The notes beneath the pieces were generated by a model that was not told the origin of the DNA, made no database searches, and saw only the letters and a list, made by a program, of their open reading frames with translations. Shown one piece after another: positions 32,530-39,897 of a DNA stretch of 64,000 nt (within the stretch, counting starts at the first letter, position 1; each line of letters opens with the position of its first letter). The DNA lies in assembly GCF_040656415.1 (NCBI RefSeq), contig NZ_JBFAMC010000002.1, positions 496,001 through 560,000 of the forward strand, written 5' to 3'. Both the position numbers and the translations under genes were made by a program. Origin of the DNA: Rhodococcus_F sp040656415. Its GTDB lineage: Bacteria > Actinomycetota > Actinomycetes > Mycobacteriales > Mycobacteriaceae.

Positions 32530-34167
32530 TCAAGATCCCACCTTCGGAGTGACGCGGTCGATGATTACTCCGGTGTCGACACCGGTCGGCAACGTCCCGA
32601 AAACGCTGCCCCAGTCCCCGGACAGTCGGCTGACGCAGAATGCGTCCGCGACCGCCGGGTTTCCGTAGCGGATCAGGAGCGACCCTTGAAGGGCGAGCGC
32701 CATGTCGCCGACAACGCGCCGGGCCCGGTGCTCGAGGGTCCCGAAGTCGCGGAAACTCGTCTTCAGATCATTGACGGCGCTGTCGAACCGTGAATCGACG
32801 CCGGTGGCAGCGTCGAGTTCGTCGAAGAAGACCTGAAGTGAATCCGGCTGCTTCGCCACTGCACGCAGAGTGTCGAGCGCGGCAACATTGCCAGAGCCCT
32901 CCCACACCGACAGCAGCGGTGCCTCGCGGTAGAGCCGCGGCATGCGCGAATCTTCCACATAGCCGTTGCCGCCCAGGCATTCCAGGGCCTCAGCGGCGTG
33001 GATCGGCCCGCGCTTGCAGACGAAGTACTTGCTCACAGCCAGAGAGATGCGACGCAGGGTAGTGGCGTGCGAGTCGCCTGCGGCGGCCAAGTCGGTGAGC
33101 GCGGCCAGCCACATGGCGACCGTGGTGGATGCCTCTGACTCGATTGCAAGATCGGCGAGCACGTTCCGCATCAGTGGTTGATCGACGAGGTGCGCGCCGA
33201 ACGCCTTGCGATGGATGGCGTGGTGGGCTGCCTGCGCAGTGCCTGCGAGCATTCCGGTGGCCGTGCCGATGGTGCAGTCGAGGCGGGTCATGTTGACCAT
33301 CTCGATGATCGTGGGAACACCGCGACCCTCTTCTCCGACGAGCCAGGCCACGGCGTTGTCGTATTCGACCTCGCTGCTCGCGTTGGAACGGTTGCCGAGT
33401 TTGTCCTTGAGCCGCTGCAGATGCATTCGGTTGCGGGTGCCGTCCGGCAAGATGCGCGGCAGGAAGAAGCACGACAGCCCACCGGGTGCCTGTGCGAGGA
33501 CCAGGAAGATGTCGGACATCGGAGCCGAGGTAAACCACTTGTGCCCGGTCAGCAAGTAACTCCCGTCGGGCTGCGCAACTGCGCGCGTAGTGCCCGCGCG
33601 CACATCGGACCCGCCCTGTTTCTCGGTCATGGACATCCCAGCGATCAGACCGGTCTTTTCGAGCGGGGGACGCAGCGCCGGGTCGTAGGACCGAGCGGTC
33701 AACAACGGCTCGTACTGTTCCGCCAGCTCAGGGTTGTGCCGCAATGCTGGGACGACGGCGTAGGTCATGGAGATCGGACAGCTGTGGCCTGCGTCGACCC
33801 GGCCCCACACCGCCATCTTCGCAGCTCGAAACAGATGCGCGTGCGGGCTCGGGTCGGCCCACGGGGCGCCGTGCAGCCCCATCTCGACCGCCGTCCTCAT
33901 CAGCTGGTGATAGGAGGGATCGTATTCCACCTCATCGATCCTGTACCCGTAGCGGTCGTGGGTGCGCAGGATCGGGGGGTGTGCTTCGGCGAGGTCACCG
34001 AGGCGCTGTGCCTCTTCACTTCCCGCGAGCCTTCCGACTTCGCGTAGTTCTTCGATCACCTCGTGCGCGCCCTCGCGTTGCAGCGCTTCGAGGAGAGGCG
34101 GGTAGTCGGCGGCGTCGAAGTTCGTGAGCGGAGGCACCTGATTGAAGACCTCATGCGTGGCATTCAT
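32530..34167 (-). CDS. Acyl-CoA dehydrogenase, AidB/isovaleryl-CoA dehydrogenase-like
   Basis: 545 residues from ATG 34167, preceded by CGGGAG. The long N-terminal domain (YRIDEVEYDPSYHQLMRTAVEMG), the FAD signature MSMTEKQGGSDVRAGTT with GHKWFTSAPMSDIFLVLAQ, and CLGGNGYVEDSRMPRLYREAPLLSVWEGSGN are typical of AidB-type flavoproteins, which are longer than ordinary acyl-CoA dehydrogenases. AidB binds DNA and is induced by alkylation stress; many relatives act in branched-chain acyl-CoA metabolism. The start lies inside the 3' end of the tetR gene (17-base overlap), so it is coupled to its regulator. The minisatellite in that regulator lies 51-170 bases upstream. Confidence 0.9.
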   Translation of the reverse strand: MNATHEVFNQVPPLTNFDAADYPPLLEALQREGAHEVIEELREVGRLAGSEEAQRLGDLAEAHPPILRTHDRYGYRIDEVEYDPSYHQLMRTAVEMGLHGAPWADPSPHAHLFRAAKMAVWGRVDAGHSCPISMTYAVVPALRHNPELAEQYEPLLTARSYDPALRPPLEKTGLIAGMSMTEKQGGSDVRAGTTRAVAQPDGSYLLTGHKWFTSAPMSDIFLVLAQAPGGLSCFFLPRILPDGTRNRMHLQRLKDKLGNRSNASSEVEYDNAVAWLVGEEGRGVPTIIEMVNMTRLDCTIGTATGMLAGTAQAAHHAIHRKAFGAHLVDQPLMRNVLADLAIESEASTTVAMWLAALTDLAAAGDSHATTLRRISLAVSKYFVCKRGPIHAAEALECLGGNGYVEDSRMPRLYREAPLLSVWEGSGNVAALDTLRAVAKQPDSLQVFFDELDAATGVDSRFDSAVNDLKTSFRDFGTLEHRARRVVGDMALALQGSLLIRYGNPAVADAFCVSRLSGDWGSVFGTLPTGVDTGVIIDRVTPKVGS

Positions 34168-34894
34168 GTTGACTCCCGAGAGATCGAAGTGTGAACGTGA
34201 GCAAAGCGGGGATGATCGCGGAGTCGGAGACTCCAATGCGTGCGGAGTCGGAGACTCCAATGCGTGCGGAGTCGGAGACTCCAATGCGTGCGGAGTCGGA
34301 GACTCCGTTGCGTGTGGAGTCGGCGACTCCGTTGCGTGTGGGGTTGGTGGTTTCGCGGGCCAGCGGGAGGACGAGAGCCTCGCCGATGGCGCCGACAATG
34401 CAGGCGGCGGTCACGGAGGCGTCCTGTTCGGGAATCTCTCCGGACTCGATGGCGGCCTCGATCGTGGCCGCGAACACATCGCGGAACGACTCCCGGAACA
34501 GCAGGCGCTGGGTATCGACTCGTGGGTCTACCGGTTCAACGAGTAGCGCATACGCAAGTGTCGGCGCGCGCAGAGCGCGCTCGGCGAAGGTTTGGACAGA
34601 AGCCGATACCGCTGCCACATGGGTGCCGTCGGTGTTGCGGGCTCTTTCGCCGGCTTCGACGGCGGCGCTGACTTCACGACTGCAGACGATGCGGAAGACC
34701 TCCGTGAAGAGTTCACCCTTGTTCGTGAAGTGCCTGTATACGGTGCCGGTGCCGACACCAGCTTCTGTTGCGACGGCCGAGATCGAGCACCCGCTGTATC
34801 CGTGGCGGGCGATCAGCCCGATCGCGGAGTCGATCAGCGTGCTGCGAAGCGCGTCCAGTCGTTCCTGGACCGCGGGTGTGCGCCGATAGGCCAT
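34151..34894 (-). CDS. TetR-family regulator with an eight-residue tandem-repeat tail
   Basis: About 247 residues from ATG 34894, likely leaderless: TTGACT (34925-34930) and TTCACT (34902-34907) on the minus strand are 17 bases apart and predict a start at the ATG. The DNA-binding domain is normal (LIARHGYSGCSISAVATEAGVGTGTVYRHFTNKGELF) and the ligand domain runs to about residue 185. Then five copies of an eight-residue unit (ARIGVSDS, with TRNGVSDS and TRNGVADS variants) precede IIPALLTFTLRSLGSQHECHA. The repeats are encoded by exact 24-bp units. It probably regulates itself and the downstream acyl-CoA dehydrogenase, and perhaps the divergent enoyl-CoA hydratase. The tail is unlike any TetR protein I know. 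Confidence 0.85.
   Translation of the reverse strand: MAYRRTPAVQERLDALRSTLIDSAIGLIARHGYSGCSISAVATEAGVGTGTVYRHFTNKGELFTEVFRIVCSREVSAAVEAGERARNTDGTHVAAVSASVQTFAERALRAPTLAYALLVEPVDPRVDTQRLLFRESFRDVFAATIEAAIESGEIPEQDASVTAACIVGAIGEALVLPLARETTNPTRNGVADSTRNGVSDSARIGVSDSARIGVSDSARIGVSDSAIIPALLTFTLRSLGSQHECHA
34218..34337. repeat. Five 24-bp tandem repeats, each with a perfect palindrome
   Basis: Units at 34218, 34242, 34266, 34290 and 34314; the first three are identical and the last two differ by a few bases. Each contains GGAGTC-N3-GACTCC (first at 34220-34234). The array lies within the tetR frame, is a multiple of three, and is just upstream of the acyl-CoA dehydrogenase start. Confidence 0.95.
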
Positions 34895-34901
34895 AGAAAG
34901 A

Positions 34902-34931
34902 AGTGAACACGGGTTCCGTTCTTGAGTCAAG
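34902..34931 (-). promoter_or_regulatory. tetR promoter with CTTGA-N-TCAAG palindrome
   Basis: TTGACT/TTCACT promoter reading left; the palindrome CTTGAGTCAAG (34921-34931) overlaps its -35 box and faces the enoyl-CoA hydratase gene at 34971. Suitable for a repressor acting on both directions. Confidence 0.45.
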
Positions 34932-34970
34932 GTGCTAGCGTCGCCTTACCGGCGAGGAAAGGCGAACTCG

Positions 34971-35741
34971 ATGACTTCCAACTTGGTGCTCGTCCAAAAG
35001 GACGGACCGGTCACCACGATCAGCCTGAACCGGCCAGCAGCGCGAAACGCGGTGAACCGGCCCACTGCGCAAGCGCTCGCGGATGCTTTTCGCGAGTTCG
35101 ACGCCGATGACGACGCATCGGTTGCGGTGCTACACGGCGAGGGTGGAACATTTTGTGCCGGAGCTGATTTGAAGGAAATTGGCTCGGAAACAGGGAATCG
35201 GGTCGCGCCGGATGGCGATGCACCGATGGGCATATCCCGGATGCGTCTGACCAAGCCTGTGATCGCCGCGATCGAGGGGTACGCAGTGGCCGGTGGGTTG
35301 GAGCTGGCGCTGTGGGCGGACCTTCGGGTCGCGGATGAAGACGCCGTCCTCGGGGTGTTCTGCCGGCGCTGGGGTGTGCCCCTCATAGATGGCGGGACCG
35401 TGCGTCTACCGCGTCTGATCGGCGAGAGTCGCGCGATGGACCTGATCCTGACAGGGCGGCCCGTCGGTGCCGACGAAGCCCTGGGTATGGGTCTGATCAA
35501 TCGGAAAGTCGCAACGGGCGATGCAATCACGGCGGCTCAGCAGTTGGCCACGGAGATCGCGGCCTTTCCGCAGGTATGCATGAGGCGCGACCGTCTATCG
35601 CTCCTCGAGCAGGATGGGCTCACCGAAGATCACGCCCTCATGAACGAATTTCGCCACGGTGCAATCTCCTTGTCCAATGGAACGCTAGAGGGAGCCGCAC
35701 GGTTCGCAGCAGGAGAGGGCAGACATGGGGAGTTCGAATAG
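34971..35741 (+). CDS. Enoyl-CoA hydratase/isomerase family protein
   Basis: A 256-residue crotonase-fold protein, ATG at 34971 after GAGGAAAGG. Oxyanion-hole motifs are visible: GEGGTFCAGADLKEIG and IAAIEGYAVAGGLELALW. Where classical hydratases carry the catalytic glutamates, it has GGLELALWADLRV and CRRWGVPLIDGGTVRLPRLIG; only a partial match to the paired glutamates is seen, so hydration is not certain and another crotonase reaction is possible. It is divergent from the tetR/acyl-CoA dehydrogenase operon, suggesting one acyl-CoA catabolic set under TetR control. Confidence 0.87.
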   Translation: MTSNLVLVQKDGPVTTISLNRPAARNAVNRPTAQALADAFREFDADDDASVAVLHGEGGTFCAGADLKEIGSETGNRVAPDGDAPMGISRMRLTKPVIAAIEGYAVAGGLELALWADLRVADEDAVLGVFCRRWGVPLIDGGTVRLPRLIGESRAMDLILTGRPVGADEALGMGLINRKVATGDAITAAQQLATEIAAFPQVCMRRDRLSLLEQDGLTEDHALMNEFRHGAISLSNGTLEGAARFAAGEGRHGEFE

Positions 35742-35751
35742 CCCGCCGATC

Positions 35752-36543
35752 TCAACGACCAGTCTTCTCGGTGATTGTGTTCATGACGAATTCGTGCACC
35801 AGCGTGGGGTCGTCGGCCATCTGGCGGTAGTCGATCTCGAGCGCAGGGATCGGCGCAGGCGAGTCGATCCGCCAGAACAGGGCGGTGCGCTTCTTTTCGT
35901 ACGGCGCATTGCTGTATCCGACGATCACGGTGGTGGGATACCCGTTGTAGCCGGCTAGTGCTCCCGCCACAGAGCCCCAGGGGAGGAAGGACTCGAATGC
36001 CCACCCCCTCTGGAGAATGCCCTGCGACGTGAACGCGATGTAGCCGAACGCGAGACGTCCGATGAGGAAACTGAGTGGGAGGCTCCAGAAGAAGAAGGCG
36101 GCCAACCCGAAGAAGACAGTACCTCCGAGGTCTTCCGAAACAGTCTGCGGCCGAAGGTCATAGGAAGCAAAGGCGAGGAGCAACCCTAGTAGACCCATAA
36201 TGAGACACAACGTCACTGTGGGGGTTGTGGAGTACGAGATCGACGGGACAGTCTCCCCACGCACGACTCGTTCGCGGATCTCGAGCTTCTGATGCGATTT
36301 CGGCTGGTAACTCACGCTGAAGCCGATGGCGAGTCCTAAGAACCCCAGAATTCCGACGAAGTACTTCATCGCGGCGTAGTCGCCGTCGATGATGCTCAGC
36401 CACGCGGTGATGACGCATACCACCGCGATCATCGCGAAGACTCCGTAGGAGGCACCGATCTTCATCCGGTTCCTGTGGGTTCGCCAGTGCCCAGAAGGCC
36501 ATTCGGGCGGACCCTGAATATCAGAAGATGGCATCCCACGCAC
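35752..36543 (-). CDS. Integral membrane protein of unknown function
   Basis: 263 residues. The GTG at 36543 has an excellent GGAGGAG nine bases upstream, preferred over the ATG nine bases later. Four hydrophobic segments: ASYGVFAMIAVVCVITAWLS, YFVGILGFLGLAIGFSV, TLCLIMGLLGLLLAFASY and TVFFGLAAFFFWSLPLSFLIG, followed by a C-terminal soluble domain of about 95 residues (FTSQGILQRGWAFESFLPWGSV...) resembling a PH-like/YcxB-like module. No family name assigned. Converges on the enoyl-CoA hydratase gene with 10 bases between stops. Confidence 0.7.
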   Translation of the reverse strand: MRGMPSSDIQGPPEWPSGHWRTHRNRMKIGASYGVFAMIAVVCVITAWLSIIDGDYAAMKYFVGILGFLGLAIGFSVSYQPKSHQKLEIRERVVRGETVPSISYSTTPTVTLCLIMGLLGLLLAFASYDLRPQTVSEDLGGTVFFGLAAFFFWSLPLSFLIGRLAFGYIAFTSQGILQRGWAFESFLPWGSVAGALAGYNGYPTTVIVGYSNAPYEKKRTALFWRIDSPAPIPALEIDYRQMADDPTLVHEFVMNTITEKTGR

Positions 36544-36675
36544 CGCTAGCTACTCCTCCGATTGCTCATGCTGTGTTCACAACAGCATCCTTGCCATCAA
36601 CGAACGTGCCGAAACCGACCCATTCTCGTATACGGAGTTACAGATGTGCTTTCCGGTTCCGGCGACCCGAAACCC

Positions 36676-37344
36676 CTACACCGGTCTTGTCTGTGCGACA
36701 ACACGAAAACGACTGGATGCGGAGCACGCAGCCGCGACAGGTGCGACATCGGCCGCGAAATCGACATCGCGGAGGATGGGTAAGTCCACGACCTCTGCAC
36801 CGCTCGCGACAAGGGCATCGCGAGTGAGCCGACCCGTGTCCGCGCGCGACATGGGGACCGGGAGTATGGCCTCCGCTGTTGCCGCATCAGGCACGCCTAG
36901 AACCCACCAACCACCGTCCTCGGCGAGCCCCAGGACGCACCGTCTTTCCTGGATCAGGATCGCCGCCGATTCCTCGAGAAGTGCTGCGCTCACTTGAGGG
37001 GTGTCCATCCCGATCTGGAGGATTGGCACTCCGAACGCTCCGTACGCGTCGGCGTGTGCGTTCACCAGTCGCTCCGCGAAGCTGTCACCACGCTGCGGTA
37101 TCACGGTGAACCTGTCGAGCGCAGCCGTGATGTCTCCGGACCCGACCGCCTGGTCCAGATCGCCGGTCATGGCGACGACTCGATGTGCGACATCGGCCGC
37201 AGCGACGGCGTCGAGGGTATCGAGCAGCGAGGCTGCCGCGAGCTCGGCGGCCCGGGTGTCGTCCGTCTCCGACGCCAGCCTGGTTTTCGCGAAACCCGGG
37301 ACCGGCGCCTTCGCGACGACCAGTACCGTCACGTCGAGGGTCAC
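36676..37344 (-). CDS. DUF2064 glycosyltransferase-like protein
   Basis: 222 residues, GTG at 37344 overlapping the upstream stop by four bases (GTGA). Nucleotide-diphospho-sugar transferase-like fold: LVVAKAPVPGFAKTRLA at the N-terminus, then LQIGMDTPQVSAALLEE and LGLAEDGGWWVLGV. This is the DUF2064/TIGR04282 family, usually next to a family 2 glycosyltransferase as here. Corresponds by context to M. tuberculosis Rv0540. Substrate unknown. Last gene of a four-gene overlapping operon. Confidence 0.85.
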   Translation of the reverse strand: MTLDVTVLVVAKAPVPGFAKTRLASETDDTRAAELAAASLLDTLDAVAAADVAHRVVAMTGDLDQAVGSGDITAALDRFTVIPQRGDSFAERLVNAHADAYGAFGVPILQIGMDTPQVSAALLEESAAILIQERRCVLGLAEDGGWWVLGVPDAATAEAILPVPMSRADTGRLTRDALVASGAEVVDLPILRDVDFAADVAPVAAACSASSRFRVVAQTRPV

Positions 37345-38015
37345 CCGATCACCTTCCAGAAGTCGTGAACCGCAGTGACGGTCCCCTTCAAAGAACCCGA
37401 CACCTTCGAGGTTCCCGCAGTGCGTGGACGGTAGGTGATGTCGTGCTCGACGACCCGCCACTTCGCGCGACCTGCAAGGACGAGAAGTTGCAGCGGATAA
37501 CCGGATCTCCGGTCGTCGACATGCAGGTCGAGTAGGTCCTGACGACGCACGGCTCTCATCGGCCCGAGATCGTGGACCGGTAGACCGTATCGGCGACGAA
37601 GCCGTGCGGCGAGGAAGGCATTGCCCAGCCTGCTGTACAGCGGCCAGGTTCCGCGCCGATCCGCACGACGACGCCCCACCGCCAGGTCGGCTCCCGAGTC
37701 CAGCGAGGCGACGAGTCGCGGAAGGTCACATGGGTCCATAGAGCCGTCGCCATCCAGTACACAGACGACCGGCGTTTGTGCCGCGAGTATCCCGGCGTGA
37801 ACGGCCGAACCGTATCCCGGGATCTGCTCGCGTACCACCCATGCACCGTGGGCAGAGGCGACGCCCGCGGTGTCGTCGGTGGAGTTGTTGTCTACCACCA
37901 CCGTCCGGTAGCCGTCCGGAACCGCTGCCAGCACTCCGGGCAGGGAGCCGGCCTCGTTCATGCACGGGATGACGACGGTGACGTCGGGTGGAGTGGTCGG
38001 CTTGTGTTCAGACAT
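37341..38015 (-). CDS. Family 2 glycosyltransferase (dolichyl-phosphate sugar synthase-like)
   Basis: 224 residues. GT-A fold: VTVVIPCMNEAGSLPGVLAA, VVVDNNSTDDTAG, the DxD motif in CVLDGDGSMDP, then DLGPMRAVRRQDLLDL and HDITYRPRTAGTSKVSG. Similar to polyprenyl-phosphate glycosyltransferases, which make lipid-linked sugars for cell-envelope assembly; no C-terminal membrane segments are present. Eight-base overlap with the upstream epimerase and four-base overlap with the downstream DUF2064 gene. Counterpart by context: Rv0539. Confidence 0.88.
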   Translation of the reverse strand: MSEHKPTTPPDVTVVIPCMNEAGSLPGVLAAVPDGYRTVVVDNNSTDDTAGVASAHGAWVVREQIPGYGSAVHAGILAAQTPVVCVLDGDGSMDPCDLPRLVASLDSGADLAVGRRRADRRGTWPLYSRLGNAFLAARLRRRYGLPVHDLGPMRAVRRQDLLDLHVDDRRSGYPLQLLVLAGRAKWRVVEHDITYRPRTAGTSKVSGSLKGTVTAVHDFWKVIG

Positions 38016-39075
38016 TCGGCGGCCCTGCCGGAGTCGAGGATCTCAGTGGTGCGTGCGCGAAGGCTGCGATCCCAGATTCCGGAGGGATCTGCGCTCGGAA
38101 TCCCAGCTTCTCGCCCGCCAGTCGAGGGCTCGCGACGATATGCCGCACGTCGCCGGGGCGGTACTCGCCGGTGACGACGGGTGCGGGGCCGCCGTATTCC
38201 CGCGCGAGAGTCGTTGCCACCTCGCCAATCGTAATCGGTTGACCTGAACACACATTGAACGCCGAGAATCCGGGAAGCGCGGCATCGATAGCTACCACGT
38301 TCGCTGCCGCGACGTCCCGGACGTGCACGAAGTCGCGCATCTGCCGGCCGTCCTCGAATATGCGCGGTGGTTCACCGGCTTCGAGACAAGAGCGGAACAT
38401 CGCCGCCACCCCGGAGTACGGGGTATCTCGCGGCATGTGGTCGCCGTACACGTTGTGATATCGCAGGGCGGTCACGCTACCGCGGGTAGCCAACGACCAG
38501 GCAAAGGCGTAGTTTTCCTGCGCGACCTTGCTCGCGGCGTACAAACTCCGGGGCCGCAAGGGTGAATCCTCCTCCACGAGTTCCCAGTCGAGGGACTCAC
38601 CGGTGGCGGGGTCGGTGGTGTCGAAGATGCCTGCCGCGAGCTCCTCGGCTCGACGAGCCGCCGGTTCCACGAACTCTCCTCTTCTATTGCGATACCTTCC
38701 GTCGCCGTAGACAACCATCGACGATGCCATTACCAGCCGTTGGCAACCGGTTTCGTGCATCGCGGCGAGCAGGGTCGCTGTTCCGAGGTCGTTGTGGCTG
38801 GCGTATGCGGGAGCGTCGCTCGCGTTGACGCCCGCACCGACCACAGCGGCCTGATGGCACACCACATCCACACCCCTCAGCAACTTTGTCAAGGTGGGGA
38901 GGTCGCGGACATCCACCTGCCGCACGTCTTCCGGCTCCTTCGAATCGGTTCCGTGTGCGGACGGGAGCAGTGCGTCTACGGCCACCACGTCGTGACCGGC
39001 GTCAGTCAATGCCGTGTGAACATGGCTGCCGATGAATCCTGCTGCCCCCGTTAGTAGTACGCGTGTTGTAGTCAC
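38008..39075 (-). CDS. NAD-dependent epimerase/dehydratase (GalE-like)
   Basis: A 355-residue extended short-chain dehydrogenase, GTG start 39075. Rossmann motif VLLTGAAGFIGSHV at the N-terminus, the SYK-type catalytic elements ASSMVVYGDG and LYAASKVAQENYAFA (Tyr-x3-Lys), and RDFVHVRDVAAAN of sugar epimerases. It probably interconverts or modifies an NDP-sugar used by the neighbouring glycosyltransferase. Four-base overlap with mtnP upstream. Counterpart by context: Rv0536 (galE3). Confidence 0.88.
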   Translation of the reverse strand: MTTTRVLLTGAAGFIGSHVHTALTDAGHDVVAVDALLPSAHGTDSKEPEDVRQVDVRDLPTLTKLLRGVDVVCHQAAVVGAGVNASDAPAYASHNDLGTATLLAAMHETGCQRLVMASSMVVYGDGRYRNRRGEFVEPAARRAEELAAGIFDTTDPATGESLDWELVEEDSPLRPRSLYAASKVAQENYAFAWSLATRGSVTALRYHNVYGDHMPRDTPYSGVAAMFRSCLEAGEPPRIFEDGRQMRDFVHVRDVAAANVVAIDAALPGFSAFNVCSGQPITIGEVATTLAREYGGPAPVVTGEYRPGDVRHIVASPRLAGEKLGFRAQIPPESGIAAFAHAPLRSSTPAGPPNV

Positions 39076-39878
39076 GGCAACTCGAACGGTAGGGTTACAC
39101 CCTCATGGACTTTGCAGACGTCGCAGGGGCCTTCGGGTGCAGCGGCGATCGTCGAGCGTACGAGCCTCGACAGTGCTCCAAGGTTGCGTTCTACTTCCGC
39201 GAATACATCCACGGCCCGCACACCATCACCTACCTGGATCCCTGCGTCTAGATCGGTGACCAGCGCGATTGTTGCGTAACACATCTCGAGCTCGCGTGCC
39301 AGGACAGCCTCGGGGTGGCCCGTCATATTCACCAGGCTCCAGCCTTGCCGCGCGAACCACAAACTCTCCGACCGGGTCGAGAACCGGGGTCCCTCGATCA
39401 CTACCAGAACGCCACCATCGACCGTCCCCGGCTGCAATGCCGCCTTGCGAAGAACAGGGCAGTAAGGGTCGGCGAACTGGACGTGCACGGCGCCGGTATC
39501 GAAGTAAGTCTGTGTACGACCGCTTGTGCGGTCGACGAGTTGGTCGGGCACCACCATTGCGCCGTGCAGAAGTTCGGGGGTGAGGCTGCCGGTGGTGGAC
39601 GGAGCGATCACCTGACGTACACCGAGCATGCGCAATGCCCACAGATTCGCGCGATAGGGGATCGTATGCGGGGCGAACTCATGGTTGGCGCCGTGTCGCG
39701 GCAGGAAGGCCACTCTCTTGCCTTCGACCTCGTCGACCGTGATCGGGGCGGTCGGACTCCCATACGGCGTGTCGATCGTGACCTCGGTGGCACCCTCGTC
39801 GAAAAACGTGTAGAAGCCGCTACCGCCGATTATCGCGATGTCCGCGGAGGGCAGGTGAGGGACGGAATGTTCGACCAT
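39072..39878 (-). CDS. mtnP: S-methyl-5'-thioadenosine phosphorylase family
   Basis: 268 residues from ATG 39878 (MVEHSVPHLPSADIAIIGG); a longer frame to 39941 is possible. Purine nucleoside phosphorylase type: IAIIGGSGFYTFF, PRHGANHEFAPHTIPYRAN (phosphate/His motif), VVPDQLVDRTSGR, VNMTGHPEAVLARELEMCY. It phosphorolyses methylthioadenosine to adenine and methylthioribose-1-phosphate; the mycobacterial homologue is Rv0535, which it matches along its length from memory. First gene of the epimerase-glycosyltransferase operon, although its metabolic link to those genes is unclear. Its ATG overlaps an ATG of the divergent membrane gene. Confidence 0.9.
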   Translation of the reverse strand: MVEHSVPHLPSADIAIIGGSGFYTFFDEGATEVTIDTPYGSPTAPITVDEVEGKRVAFLPRHGANHEFAPHTIPYRANLWALRMLGVRQVIAPSTTGSLTPELLHGAMVVPDQLVDRTSGRTQTYFDTGAVHVQFADPYCPVLRKAALQPGTVDGGVLVVIEGPRFSTRSESLWFARQGWSLVNMTGHPEAVLARELEMCYATIALVTDLDAGIQVGDGVRAVDVFAEVERNLGALSRLVRSTIAAAPEGPCDVCKVHEGVTLPFELP

Positions 39879-39897
39879 GAGGTTGTCTTTCGTCGAT

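Noticed and set aside
34218..34337. Possible CRISPR array
   Set aside because: Repeats are contiguous 24-bp units without spacers and lie in a coding frame; no cas genes nearby.
34191..34889. 232-codon plus-strand frame with repeats (AESETPMR) opposite tetR
   Set aside because: The repeats are read in both directions because of the minisatellite; the TetR helix-turn-helix on the minus strand is unmistakable.
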